Source: Cadophora sp. MPI-SDFR-AT-0126 (Eukaryota; Ascomycota; Leotiomycetes; Helotiales; Ploettnerulaceae). From it: DNA of 64,000 bases. Location of the stretch: contig JAGMVK010000004.1 in NCBI GenBank assembly GCA_020747065.1, forward strand, positions 558,001 to 622,000. The letters run 5' to 3'. The notes beneath the pieces are model-generated. The model was not told where the DNA came from and did no database searches. It saw only the letters and a program-made list of their open reading frames with translations. A program made the position numbers and the translations under genes. This document shows, piece by piece, positions 1 to 11,558 of this stretch (its first letter is position 1; the number at the start of each line of letters is the position of its first letter).

Positions 1-108
1 AGTACGTCCGTACAACAAGAAAGTGCCCTCCAAGCCTTGCAGAAGCTAAACTAAAATTAAGCAGATCCCCAAGATCGCAATGCATGACACCAAAATCTCC
101 GGGTCACA

Positions 109-2277
109 TCACCTCTCCCTCTCCCCATCAGCCAACCTCTTAACCCTTAAAAAGACCATAGTAGCCTCCGTACACTCCTCCACCCCCCACCACACAGCCG
201 TCGTCCCCACCCTGTAAAACCACATCGTCAAATAACTCCTTTCGCCATCCCCGCCCTCCGCAGCCGCCACCCCCACAAGCAGGATCCACAGCAGCACACC
301 GGGATACCTCACCCAGACTTCATCATTCTCCGCGTCCTCCAAACACTCGCAGATCACTTGCGCGTCCCTCCTGTTACACTGCGACGCGAAAGGGATTTTG
401 AGGATGGCTCGGCGGTAGATGTTGGATGCTGCTTGTACGATGCGGAAGAGTCCTTTGTTTCCATTTTCGACGGCGGTACTGACGCCGAGGGTGGGTGGTG
501 GTATGGGTGCGAAGGGAGAATTTGAGCTGGAGTTGTGCGTTAAGGTGTGCATTTTGTGGAGCAGCAAGAGAGTTTTAGGGCAGAATGGGGAAGTTGTGGA
601 TTCGAACTCGAATGACGGGAAGTAAGAGGTTGTGGAGTAGAGGGGTGAGGATGCTATTTGGTGGGAGTGGTTTGAGAATTGCATTGGTCGTCGGGGAGTT
701 TGATCGTTGAAGCGGGGTTGAGTGTTGGTTAGGAGGGCGACTGTGAGGTCGATTCTGGAGGATTTAGTTTGGATTCTTTTCTTTCTGAAGTATGGTGCCA
801 TGAAGGTTGAGAAATTATGTGAAGATCAGATTATATAAAATAAACAATGGTTCGTGGCGTGCCAAAGAACCGCAGGATAACTCGCTTATGCATAAACAAC
901 AAGCCGAAGGTCAAAATTGTGTCAAGACTATCAGAGCTTTCCGATATTGACATCGCATGAACGACTAAACACCACCCGCTGTCTACTATCCCGACCGACT
1001 TCGTCGCAGATTTCATATTGAGAAAGTGTAGACCGCAATAAAACGATCGCACGCGCTGGGATATGTCAAAGCAGCAAAAAGAATTGAACTTACAAGTGGA
1101 TCTTCCAGCAAAACTGCTTGATAGGACACAAATTCTTCAATCCGCCCTTCATCGTCACGATCCTTTCCAAGCCATCCATATGAAGAGCGGTCTCCCCAAT
1201 ATTGCCCCTAGCAATCTACAAACGCCAATTGGCAAGAATCAGTCAGAGTCCTTCTGACAGAGTGAAGATCAAGTCAAACCCAGAGAAACAGTAAGTCGCT
1301 CACCTCCCAACTCATCAGACAAGCAATCCCCCCAATCGTCTTCTCATGCATCGGCTCCTCATCCAGCCTCTTATTGACCCATCTGATCGTCTCCTCCTTG
1401 AACGAAAAATACTCTGCACTGTTGCATATCCACGGCACAATCTTGGAACTCCGCAGCAGAGACGGACGAGGTCCGACTTTCGGGAGTGGGATCACGCTGC
1501 AGGGCATCCAAACGCAGACGCCTGGTCGCTTGTTGGAGAGGCGGGGGAAGGGCCAGTTGTTGGACTGCATTTGGAGGACGGGACCGTCCTTTCCGAGGAG
1601 GAGGGCATAGGGCGTTGCTGAATTGATGTCAGAAAGAGCCGTCAGTCACAAGATTTTATGTAGATGGAGAACATACTTGTTTTGAACGCCCAACGATCGA
1701 GAGGCACAGGAGTGACTGGCGAGTTCTCTTCAGATGAGGGCAGAGCGTCAAGTGAGGGTGAAGATTCCAGGTCCCTGTTAGCATAGTTGTTGAAACCAAT
1801 ATCTGCACTACTCCCAAACCCAGTTACACTCTCGTAGTCCATAGGAAAGTCCCAAAGCACTTGCTGCATCATCTCCGCACTATCGAGCGAGGACGACTCC
1901 TCATCTTCAGCACCGCCACGAGACATCGCAACATCCCCATCCTCATTCTCCAAACCAGAGATCTTCAACTTTTGCAACTTCGGGAGCAACTTTCCACGAC
2001 TCAAACCCTCAGCTTTTTTCTTCTCCTCATTCCCCTTCTGCGCCAACTTCCTCGGTCCATCAAGCGGACGAGCTTTCGCAGCGGCATTTAAGCGTCTCTG
2101 CCTCTCATGTGACCCCTTTCGTACGTGAGAGCGGATGTCTCGACGGATTTGGCTGGAGCTGCGACGTTCGCTTTCGTCGATGAAGATTAGTGAGTAGGTT
2201 GGGACGGGGGGTGGGCTTGTGCTTTTGGATCGAGGGCGTTTGATGGATGAAGAAGTGACCTCGTTTGAAGCTGCCAT
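109..2277 (-). CDS. Zn-cluster-less fungal transcription factor-like protein (DUF3468/Fungal_trans_2 type)
   Basis: Four exons on the minus strand: 2277-1677, 1617-1304, 1215-1094 and 754-109, predicting 560 aa. Phases agree at every junction (donors GTATGT, GTGAGC, GTAAGT). The N-terminus has the short 'FIDE...IRSHVRKGSHERQRR' type basic segment of fungal proteins often mislabelled 'tachykinin family'. The middle has the 'HMDGLERIVTMKGGL' block and the C-terminus the 'WVRYPGVLLWILLVG' block of fungal-specific transcription factor middle domains. No Zn2Cys6 cluster is visible, so direct DNA binding is unproven and the role is presumed nuclear and regulatory. The third intron (755-1093, 339 nt) is long for this genome, so a small extra exon cannot be excluded. 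The family call is fairly firm; the target genes are unknown. A second member lies at 29278-30820. Confidence 0.72.
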
Positions 2278-3244
2278 GCTGAGGAGGCTGGAATTACCGA
2301 CAAGATGCAGTGTGCCGCTGATGATGGCTGCCTTCTGGAGCTATTTGTGGGCTGGTTTCTGGTTTCGTCAGTCGACATATCTGTGATGATGAATGCTTGA
2401 TTCGGACCTGCGCGTTTTCGAGGTCGAATTGAAATGGTGATTTGCTACTTCAGTAGTTCTTCCGTACTTGCCAAGTCATCAAATAGGCTTTTAGGCGTAC
2501 ATATAAGTATGTGTTTCAAGCCAAAGTATTTGAGTTTATTCCTTGGCTACCACTCCAGAAGTTCGACTTCAAATTCCATTATATCCCTCTCTCTCTTCAC
2601 TCTAGTGGCGACGGCGACGGCACCCATTGGACATGCCCCGGTTTCCATAAAGCTTGTATGCATTAAGGCCGGGAGCGTCATCTCTGGAGGAACGGGAGTG
2701 ATTCTACTTCGCTGATGCAAGTGGCGGTCAGTCGAAAGCAGTACAGTGAGCCGTTAAGAACGATCTGGAATGACTGACAATTGATTACAACCTCGCTTAG
2801 GAATCGCTTCTCGTATGCAGCGGGGCGGATATCACAGGAGAGGTTGGACAGCAGGCATGTGAAGCTCGTGCTGTTGAGTATCATTGGATGATTGCAATCT
2901 CCTAAAGGGGACGCGAGCTTCTCTTCTCTCCCGTGCCTTTGACTATGCCACCATCACTATAATTTCAAACCTCGCTCAAGTGTGAGCTCCCTAAAACTCC
3001 ATGAAAATGTCACAAAACAAACAAATGCGAATCAAATGTCTGGTTAATACCTGTACACTGACGAAGACAGAAATCACATAAAGTTGATCTCGCCTCGACC
3101 CCCGGTCGCTTCAATGCGGTTCAAATGCCCCATATAAACAATCGCTACCGCCAACACCATTACTGCAAGACTTAGGCCGGCTAGTCAAAGGACATTACAG
3201 CTAGAACTTTGATTCCTGTTCTCTTGTTAGACTAGCAAATCGTA
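2278..3244. other. Intergenic: promoter of the transcription factor and 3' flank of the RING/LON gene
   Basis: About 970 bp between two minus-strand genes. Short open frames occur at 2434-2715 (+) and 2678-2884 (-), but they show no recognisable domain or consistent splice structure. I see no repeat, RNA gene or mobile element. Confidence 0.5.
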
Positions 3245-5056
3245 TCAACAGAATGGAACAGACCAATTCTGCCCCTCGATGTCCGCAATCCAGCCGGCAC
3301 ATATCTTTAATCTCTGCCTCACACTATTCGTCATGAGGAGTTTATACTTCTCTGAATCAGCGGTAGGCAGTACGCTCGCGAACCACCAAGGGAACACGGC
3401 CGGGTCATTCGGACACTCGCCATATGCTTGGAAGACTCTGGCATGCAACCAAGGTGCAGACCGATCGCGCATCTTCTTCACGAAAGCGACTCCGAGTTCA
3501 AATAACGCTTGCGTCGACATTCTGTCGATTTTCGAGGCTTGCGAGGATCTTGGAGGAGAGTGATGCGGCGGTGCACTGAAATGGTCTTGTGCTGAGATGC
3601 TGCGTAGGGGAGACGAGCCCGTTTCCTGAGCCTCAAGCGCTTCTTCTGCTGCAATGCTGATGTCATCTACCCTTTCTATCTTCCCTATCGTATATCCGTC
3701 CAGCGTTCCATGCTTCAAGACTCGAAATCTGGACACTCCAACCGTTTCAATAAGGCTGCGACCATCCGGCATTAGATGCATACTCTCGATATGCAGTAAA
3801 GTTCCATATTCGTAGAAACTGACCGCTCCAAGCTCTCCTTGGGGAGTTCGAGAAGAGTTGTGCAGAAGCATGCCGAATTTTCTATCCCCGCTTTCGATCG
3901 CCCGTCTAATCATGAGTCGGTATCTAGGTTCGAAGATATGGAGAAATGTGGGAACTTCAGGGAAGGAAAGTGTGCAGATGAACAGCGGCATATCCAGCTC
4001 TTGTGTCCCAGGACTTGCTTCTGCCTCTGCAGCTTCGGCACGAGCAGCCAGACCTTCTGGACAAAGTCCTGAGAGAAGTTTCGAGATGATGACATTGGTT
4101 GGCGCTCTGTCCGCCGTCCCTGGGGTGACGGCTTGCCTTCGTCGGCAGATAGGACATAGATTCGAATGGTCCAGCACTCTGTGTAGACAAGACCGGCAGA
4201 ACGTATGCCCACAAGTGGTGGTGAATGGTTCCAGAAATAGCCCGTAGCAGACTTGACAATCTAATTCCGCCCTCGTAGACTCCTTCAGATGTTCCAGCAC
4301 CGCCGTATCTAACACATCAGACTTGTCGCAATCCGGTGACATCGGTGTATATACAACTTCCGAATCGTAAGCCAACTCCCCCATCTGTGCCATTGTATAT
4401 GTCGCAATCAATCGTCCTCCGGCTAAGACTCGACTTCGCACCTCTTCATCCCGTAAAGAAGCCACCCCTGCTATCGACCATCTGTCCCTTTCCTGTAATT
4501 GATGCACTATTTCCGAAGCCTCGACCGAATTCGTATATGCCTCGATCTCTTTCCTGACCATATATATGACCTTGTTCAGTACCACATCCACGCTGTAATC
4601 CCCCGCAGCATGATCTGCCCCGCATGTTGGAAACGGGCAAGTGAAACCCTGTAATCGGTTTGGCGTGGCAGGATATGATATGTTCTGGCGTAGGTGTAGT
4701 TCTGGAATACATTTCCTGCAGATGGAGTTCCCGCATGGCAGAGTGACCGGTTCTTGTAATGGATAAGAGCACCGAGGACATTGTACAAGCCTCACGATCT
4801 GTCGCGCATCTCTAGAGGCTTCGAGCGCCCCATCTTGTTGTAAAAAGTCCGACTTCGAGGTCTTCTGTCTCTTATTGAGGCTGGATCGGAGGGACACAGC
4901 GGGGTTGTCGTGGGGGACGGAGGACATCAGCGGCGCAAGGTCCAGCGGAGGACCGTTGGACTGCACCTCGTCGTCAAAGGTATGAAGAAGAGAGTCGGCC
5001 CACAGCCGTAAGTAATCCGGAGAGGAAGCCAGAGTTCCTATACTCTTCTCCGTGCA
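3245..5056 (-). CDS. Double-RING finger protein with LON substrate-binding domain (LONRF/CrgA-like), 5' end unresolved
   Basis: A single long exon ending at 3245. Counting from codon 1 at 4966, RING 1 begins near residue 63 (CPRC...C-G-N-S-I-C-R-K-C) and RING 2 near 237 (CQVC...CGHTFCRSC...CPIC). A LON N-terminal (substrate-binding) domain covers about 327-560 (PLFICTL, IFEPRYRLMIRRA). This RING-RING-LON order is that of LONRF proteins and fungal CrgA-like regulators, so it is probably an E3 ubiquitin ligase. The codon at 4966 is GTG and the first ATG is at 4927. However, the frame stays open with coding-like sequence (SPDYLRLW...) up to an acceptor-like ATAG at 5057-5060, so I place the exon start at 5056, phase 0. 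A short first exon further upstream is likely but was not located. The domain call is firm; the N-terminus is not. Confidence 0.82.
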   Translation of the reverse strand, partial: CTEKSIGTLASSPDYLRLWADSLLHTFDDEVQSNGPPLDLAPLMSSVPHDNPAVSLRSSLNKRQKTSKSDFLQQDGALEASRDARQIVRLVQCPRCSYPLQEPVTLPCGNSICRKCIPELHLRQNISYPATPNRLQGFTCPFPTCGADHAAGDYSVDVVLNKVIYMVRKEIEAYTNSVEASEIVHQLQERDRWSIAGVASLRDEEVRSRVLAGGRLIATYTMAQMGELAYDSEVVYTPMSPDCDKSDVLDTAVLEHLKESTRAELDCQVCYGLFLEPFTTTCGHTFCRSCLHRVLDHSNLCPICRRRQAVTPGTADRAPTNVIISKLLSGLCPEGLAARAEAAEAEASPGTQELDMPLFICTLSFPEVPTFLHIFEPRYRLMIRRAIESGDRKFGMLLHNSSRTPQGELGAVSFYEYGTLLHIESMHLMPDGRSLIETVGVSRFRVLKHGTLDGYTIGKIERVDDISIAAEEALEAQETGSSPLRSISAQDHFSAPPHHSPPRSSQASKIDRMSTQALFELGVAFVKKMRDRSAPWLHARVFQAYGECPNDPAVFPWWFASVLPTADSEKYKLLMTNSVRQRLKICAGWIADIEGQNWSVPFC

Positions 5057-6698
5057 CTATCAGGCCAGTTTCTGCAGAGGTACTCCAACGACGGTGTGTA
5101 TGTACTCGGACCGTCGCAAAAGTTGGATGTGGGAGGTTCGTGTCGATGTCGTCAATGGTACGTATGTTTCATGAAGATCGTATGCGCAAGGAAACAGTAT
5201 AGGGGACAACAGAACGGCGGATGAAGCGAAGAGAAGTTATTCAAGGAGAAAAAACGGACAGCCGTCGCATGATTATTCTGGTTGTGTATGTTACCGTCAT
5301 CAAGTGTCTTACTTTGTACGAGTGGTGGTGTCCGGCGGAGGGAAGTGTAGGGATCGCCGATTGCCCATCTAGACGCCACACACAAAACGGGGCCCTTGAA
5401 GCAGGGGTCGGCGTACGTACAGATTCTTCAGATAGATGCTCGTAAATCTCATGCAAGTGATTATCATTTATAGGACCCTGAATATTCTTGATCTGGTACA
5501 TGCACCGCCTACTTGATCTACATATCTCTATTGTCTGTCTGTTAGATTTCTATTTTCAGGTTTTGTTACCCTTAGATCCCATATCACTAACAGCTTCAAA
5601 CCCCCACTTCGCCTCACTTGGTCCAGATAGTACCTGACCTTACCTGAATCATAGCTCAGCTCACGGCCAACAATAGTGGTTCCGACCTCACTGCTCTCAC
5701 GGGACAAGTTATGAACAGTCGATTGCATAATCATGTCCGTTTCTAGCAAAATACTTTCTCTTGAATGGACTGTGAGTGGCAACCTCGGGCTCTCTGGTGA
5801 GCGCAAAAGCCGAGGATTGATTGGGCATGCTACGATCTGGAGCCGTTATGAACTTAACATTGAAAGACGTTGCCCATCGACGCTTTCCCTTTCCTGGGCA
5901 GAGCACACGTTTATGGCCGCAACGCTTGCGACTGTGGACACGATGGATCTATACTTGACTTGGGAAGGAGGCCGCATTTAGCTAGGGCGGGAGTACGATT
6001 TGCAGGGGAAAGAGATGTTTTGACATCGCGGCAATTCGCAAAGAGTGAATTTTATAAATATGAATTATTGCAGGGTATGAAATACGAGACTCGTAAATAT
6101 ATATGTACCAGATACAGAAATCATGCCACTATCAGGTAACAATGCCGGACGACCTTTTGACGTCCGATCTGTCTGCCCCGAACCAGAGATCCGACTTGTC
6201 CCCCCTTTCGGACTCGCTTCGAGAAGCAGGCGTCATGGACTCCCTCGCTCGCTTAATAATTCGTGTACTGAACCGAACCATGGAACACATTTCCAGCCCA
6301 GTCACAAGCGACACTCGAAAAGTAAACAGTCAATGTCTAGTACACCAGCTCGGATCTAGGACGAGTCAGATCCTGGCACTGATTGACTGGCTGTGCTGCC
6401 AATCCAAAGTCTTGATTCGATGATCCGTTCTCTTACTAGCTGGGCAAAAGATGAAGAAGAGAAGGTCTTTGCTAGCATGCACCGGATATATTCAGTCATG
6501 TGCTTGCCGAGATCTGTGGCTGTCGTCGACTGTTCCGGTTCTGGTAAAGTGGGACTGCTGGATAGCTCCATTTAACAGCTTACATCCGGAGCCGCAACAC
6601 AATGCCTGCGCTAAGACTCTGACGCCGGGTTTTGGTCTGCCAGTCGAAGGTGTGCAAATGAGTGGAATCTAGAACGATCTGCCCATGAGTCGGCTCCT
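5057..6698. other. Intergenic stretch between two minus-strand genes
   Basis: About 1.6 kb. It should contain the promoter, and probably the undetected first exon, of the RING/LON gene, plus the 3' flank of the gene at 6699. The small open frames here overlap on both strands and match nothing I recognise. Confidence 0.45.
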
Positions 6699-8218
6699 CT
6701 AGACAACGCGAGGACGATGCGAGACAGTGCTCTCTCTGATGTCCTCGCCCTTGTCCTTACTGCGCTTGAAAATAACGGAAAGAGCACTCTTCTTTTTCTT
6801 CTCCTTCTCGGAGACCACGATTTCCTTGCCCTCCTTGCGGCTCCTTGAGCTTCGGCCGCTTTCAGATGGAGGCATCGTACTGGACGAGCGGATGGGAATG
6901 TCTCGCTGACGAAGAGTGGACTCGCTACCTGCTCTTCGAATAGTGCGTTCACTCCTGACGCTTCCACTAACGACACTCTCAGCTCGGACACTCTCAGCCC
7001 GTACACTCTTTCCATGACGCTCTTCTCTCCTGCGTTCCTTGATGCGCTCTTTCTTTTGCCTTGCTGCCTCGGGAGTAATGAATTCCCCGTCGACACTGGT
7101 CGCCACACTCTGGGCTTCGGCATCGGCAATGCCACGTCTCCAGGTGTCAATGCTGCCCATCTCTGTACCTTCATACACCATGGCCTCTTCCATCCGGTTG
7201 GCTTCTTTGTTTGCCTCGTTGTTGGCTTGGATTTTCTTGATGATCTTATAACCGCCGAACATGACGACTGTAACTCCAAGTGCGAGTCCGCCAGCAATGA
7301 GAAACTGGGGAGACGCGAGGAGAGCGAAGACTGCGGGTGACGATGATTTCAGCGCCGTGAGGATACCAGGGGACATCTTCGTCAGGATGTTAGAAAGTTC
7401 GGCAAGGGTCAGAGCCACAGCCGCCATTGCTTCTGGGTTGGCTTGGAGATTCGCGATGATTTGCGTAGCTGAATGCTGCAAACAATGCGCTTCCAACAAC
7501 AACTCGTCAAGTTTGTTCATTGTAGCTTTCAATTCTTGCTCCCTCTGCAGATCATCCACTTGTGCCACTTGAAGATCTGGAGGAAGTTTGCCATAAGCGA
7601 GATGCATGTCGATGTCTTCTGCATGGAAGTTTGGATTCGACTGGCTACGGGGGGGGATCCTGGAGAGCTGCGAGGTGTATGGTGGTGGAAGTGTGCCTGA
7701 TACAACACTAGGCGAGGCATCAGGGAAGTCAGTGTGTCGTCTTTGGAGGCCTGGATGCGACATTTCGGTCACGACTTGTGGAGGATGGTATTCGCGAGGA
7801 GAGTGAGAACCAGTCCGTGATCCATGGTGGCTTCGACTTCTCCGAGATGATGTGACACTCCCTTCAGAGATGTGCGAAAGGTTTCTTTCGGTAAGAGGAG
7901 GTCTAGATGGACCGGCAGCAGGATCTCTTTGTCGGTGGGAGCGAGAGCGATGGGAATGTCTCGAGGATGTGGTTGACCGAGTCTCTTCCCGAGCTTGTAG
8001 AAGCTTCTGATCATTCTTGTACTTGATCCGAGCATGGTGTTCGGCTTTGAGCTCGGCTTTCTTGTCTTGGTAGGCCTCCTTCGCATCTTTGAAGATATTG
8101 ACTAGGTGCTTGCCCTGGACTTGTGTTAGCTAGGAACCGGGAGAACTGCGGGGAGACTTACGGTACTGACGACCTTCCCGGACTTGTTTATTATTGTAAC
8201 TGTCTCCATGAGAGGCAT
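6699..8218 (-). CDS. Conserved fungal protein of unknown function, putative membrane segment
   Basis: Two exons, 8218-8162 and 8114-6699, with a 47-nt intron (donor GTAAGT, acceptor TCCAG), give 490 aa. The first exon encodes the 19-residue start MPLMETVTIINKSGKVVST. It joins in frame to a charged 'GKHLVNIFKDAKEAYQDKKAELKAE' type helix, a low-complexity Ser/Arg/His stretch, a predicted alpha-helical block and a hydrophobic segment at about 288-310 (FLIAGGLALGVTVVMFGGY). The tail is strongly basic and Ser/Arg-rich, with the near repeat SVRAES-VRAES. I recognise the N-terminus as a recurrent, uncharacterised filamentous-fungal family. One membrane-embedded hairpin or single-pass segment is likely; no catalytic motif is visible. 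Function is unknown. Confidence 0.75.
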
Positions 8219-10467
8219 TGTGATGATATTTGAATGGGACAGCGACGTTCGAAAGCCAGCTTCGGGGGTATATGGTATAGATGGGGTATTTGTTTTTGCA
8301 AAAGTGCGGTGAGGGATATACTTAGAGGGCCCAAGCAATAAATGCAAGACAAAGCATGCACAAATGCCTTCTTGTCGATGATGCCAACAATAGCTCAATC
8401 TTCGAGATGAGGACGAAAGAGCAGAGCGTACTCACAAAGAGGGGGATGCCTCCTGGGACATGGAAGCTGGATAAAGAGGGTGAGGCGAAAGAAACAGCAA
8501 GCTTTATCGCGATTGGAGGTGGCTAGGGATCTGCCGACCTATCACCCAATACCTCAAGCAAGGCAAAACGTCGATATCTGGCGGCGTCTAAGTGGTACCA
8601 AGTATATATACCCGCCTACTAATGCATACTACTGCAAAATACCTTGATGTTCCCGCGAAAGTATCGTGTCGCGGATACAGGGCCAGAAGCCGATGCATTG
8701 GGTTGGGCTTCACTCTCATGATGGGCAAATTTTGACTGCTGGCGCTTCATGATTTGACCGCGATTCACCGCTGGAACCGCCACTACAGCTGGACAGGGGG
8801 TTGGAGGTGAGACGAATTGGAATTGAGAGCGCTGGGGAGGTGTGGCGCAGCAGCTAAAGCCGCGTCTCGCCCTTCGCTTAACATGTGAAGATGAAATGTC
8901 TCGGCCGTTTCAAAACATCACCAGCTGACTGAAAGGTAATAACCGCGCGGCATGGCATATACTTCCTGAAGGTCTCATGTCAGTGAGAAGTTTGGACTGT
9001 GGCTGGAATTTGATCAGAAAGTCCTCGGGATGGTTAAGAAGCGAAGAAAGACGAGTTGTCCAAGTCTTTGATGTTTACGATCGTCGGCTACTGTTCACTG
9101 CTCAGATTTCTTTTCACTCGTTTTATCGTACTGGTCAATTATGTTTACTCTCTGTAGTCTAGATCGCAGTAGCTTACAGATTTCTCACTTCTGGGTGCAA
9201 TAATCCGCAGAGGTTGTCACACCTTCGATGATGACTGAGCTTCTAGGTCGATATTACATATCAGCCAGAGCATGTTTCCCAAGTCAAATCAAACTTAAAA
9301 ATATACGAGGTTAATTCCCTAAAAAGATTCATTTTAAAACGTTACAGAAGAGCAAAGAGATACTCATTGTTGAAGCCAACGGAGAAAATTCTCCACCCAA
9401 AACAGATCACTAAGTGGATGCCATGAGGTATCTCGGTTACTGTGACAGACAAGGTAGGATAGCTTGAGGAGATAAAAAGGTACAGGAATGGAGTATTGAG
9501 CCACAGAACGACAACGGAAGGTTCTTCGCACTGTGGCAGACTTCGCTTCCTGGATTTCCTTCCTTTCCCGCGTCAAACCCGACATGAAAGAAATGCATTA
9601 TGAGTACATGATACACGAGCGCAGGACATGAAATTGATATACGTGATGGCCATTTCGACTTTACAAAAGGAATTTTGTACAATCAAGAGTCGTCCTTCAC
9701 TTCTTGGCCTTGCCAATTTCCCGTCAGCCTCCCCAAACGGAGGACTGACTGACGAATGAGAGCTCATCCGCTGCGACCATTGACTGCGACGCGGTAAATG
9801 GCAGAGAGCAGAACTCAGCATGGAAAGTTCTCAGGAGATTAGAATATCCTATCCTCTTATGGTGTAATGGACTGTCATCCCCGCATAACGCACGTATCGG
9901 CCATATGTTCTCAATCCAACTATATAAGGTTGTCCCAGTCATCGCTCATTATTCTGTCTCCCAGTCCCAAGAACATGTGAAATCCACTCAACTTTCACGG
10001 ACTTACTGACATTACATATGCTTTTGAGAAGCAAGTATCCACCACAGTCCGTGGTTGATTGACATCGCACCATGGCACCAGTCCATACATGCTCCAACAT
10101 CGCTACGAAAGCCACCACAATCCCCATTGCCGTGAAATTTTAGATGGGAAAATTGTAAACTTGATGGGAAGTCACTTTAACTTGGGCGTCTTGAACTACT
10201 GTGGTAAGGAACTTGACCGAGGGTGTTTTACACAATTAAGGAGATGAGATAGACAGAATGAACCATTCAATTTAAGACAGAATAGCCGTGTTTGAGTCAA
10301 AGAGAACACCAACACTCAAATATGCAGCAGGGAGCTTCATGATTGCGTGATCGCTGTCCGCTCTGTTCGCTGGCCCAGCACGACAAGCCAGGACTCCCAA
10401 ATGTGGTGAAGTGAGCATCGTGTATTGCAGGCGCGAGAATAGCAAGAGGACAGTAGCCATGCAACGC

Positions 10468-10486
10468 CAAAAATTACAAATTTTTG
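10468..10486. repeat. Small perfect inverted repeat (8-bp arms, 3-nt loop)
   Basis: CAAAAATT, ACA, AATTTTTG. An AT-rich hairpin in intergenic DNA. Arms this short can arise by chance. Confidence 0.4.
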
Positions 10487-11187
10487 ATGCTCGCTAATAA
10501 ATATCAAGAAAAGGTCGAAAAGAAAAGACATGTAGCAGGCATTTTGGACTCTTCCGCAATGGTCACAATGTATTCCATTTGGAAGAATTTTCAACATCCC
10601 GTCGACGGTAAGCATGAAGCTTATCATGTTGAATTGGAGCGACCTCTTCGCCTATGACTTCTTTAGCGAAGTGAAGATGGTACACCCCAAGCGATATGTT
10701 GTAATACGAATGATGGCTTCAAGGTCAGGCTGGGTTTCATTTCCTACCTGGCTTTCAAGTTAGGGAATGGCATCAATTGATGCAGTCCTCAGAGATTTTG
10801 AGTTTGTCTCATTCGCGGCCGAACCACGCCGATGAGAGACGCGCAGAGGGCCAAAAGAATTTTCTCTGATTGAGAAAGTCAACCATACATGTTGTATTTA
10901 ATCGTCGAGATGTGATGTCATGACAATGTCTACCACATTTGATGAGAGTTGTCAGAGGCTGGATCAAGTTTTGTAGCGATGAAGAGGCCTAAGCGAAGGT
11001 TGCCCAGTCCACTATCGCAGAGTCGTCCGATAAGCCAAAAGCAAAAGTCAACAAATCGGTTCCAATCGTAAGCCCTCACACCACTGCAAACCAAGGCAAG
11101 CTGCATACAACCTGCATACACACCTTAATCGTGCCTACTATCAATGCCCAATATCGATTTGATAATCTAGGTTGTATTCAATACGAG

Positions 11188-11201
11188 CTAATTGCAATTA
11201 G
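11188..11201. repeat. 14-bp perfect palindrome CTAATTGCAATTAG
   Basis: A perfect dyad about 360 bp upstream of the ATG at 11559. It contains two TAATT half-sites of homeodomain type. It could be a dimeric regulator site, but that is inference only. Confidence 0.35.
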
Positions 11202-11558
11202 TGTGCTTCGTGTGGGTGTGCGCGACAAAATCAATTGGGAGGGCTGGGGAACTCGGTGGCTGGGAACACGGCAATATCAACCTCCTACTTTTTAAGTCTC
11301 CTTCCCAAATTTCCTCTCCCATTCCAGACAAACATTCCAGTCATTCTCTCTAATTCTACACTTCGTGCGCATCCAGTATTCGAAGGCCGATTGTCAATAG
11401 GGTCTCAGATACATTCACATTCGTTTGCATTTGCAAGCTTCGGAGCTTGAAGGCGGGGTTTCTCCTCACACCGCTGCTGCGAGCACTAGAATCGACCTCG
11501 ACATTCCTCGGCGGTTCCAGATCACCCAAATTGAATTCTTTCAATTTCAATCGACAAG

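Larger units (their letters stand above)
8219..11558. other. Gene-poor 3.3-kb divergent intergenic region
   Basis: This region separates divergent genes at 8218 (-) and 11559 (+). Only short frames under 100 aa are present on either strand, with no splice pattern joining them. Two small perfect inverted repeats are visible: 10468-10475/10479-10486 (8-bp arms, 3-nt loop) and a 14-bp palindrome at 11188-11201. No transposase, terminal repeat or RNA gene was recognised. Confidence 0.45.

Noticed and set aside
419..625. Plus-strand open frame opposite the first transcription factor
   Set aside because: Mirror of exon 4 on the other strand; no domain, and the minus-strand gene explains the open frame.
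9364..11121. Several minus-strand frames of 60-100 codons in the gene-poor region
   Set aside because: None links to another by valid splice signals, and none has family-like wording; expected by chance in AT-balanced DNA.
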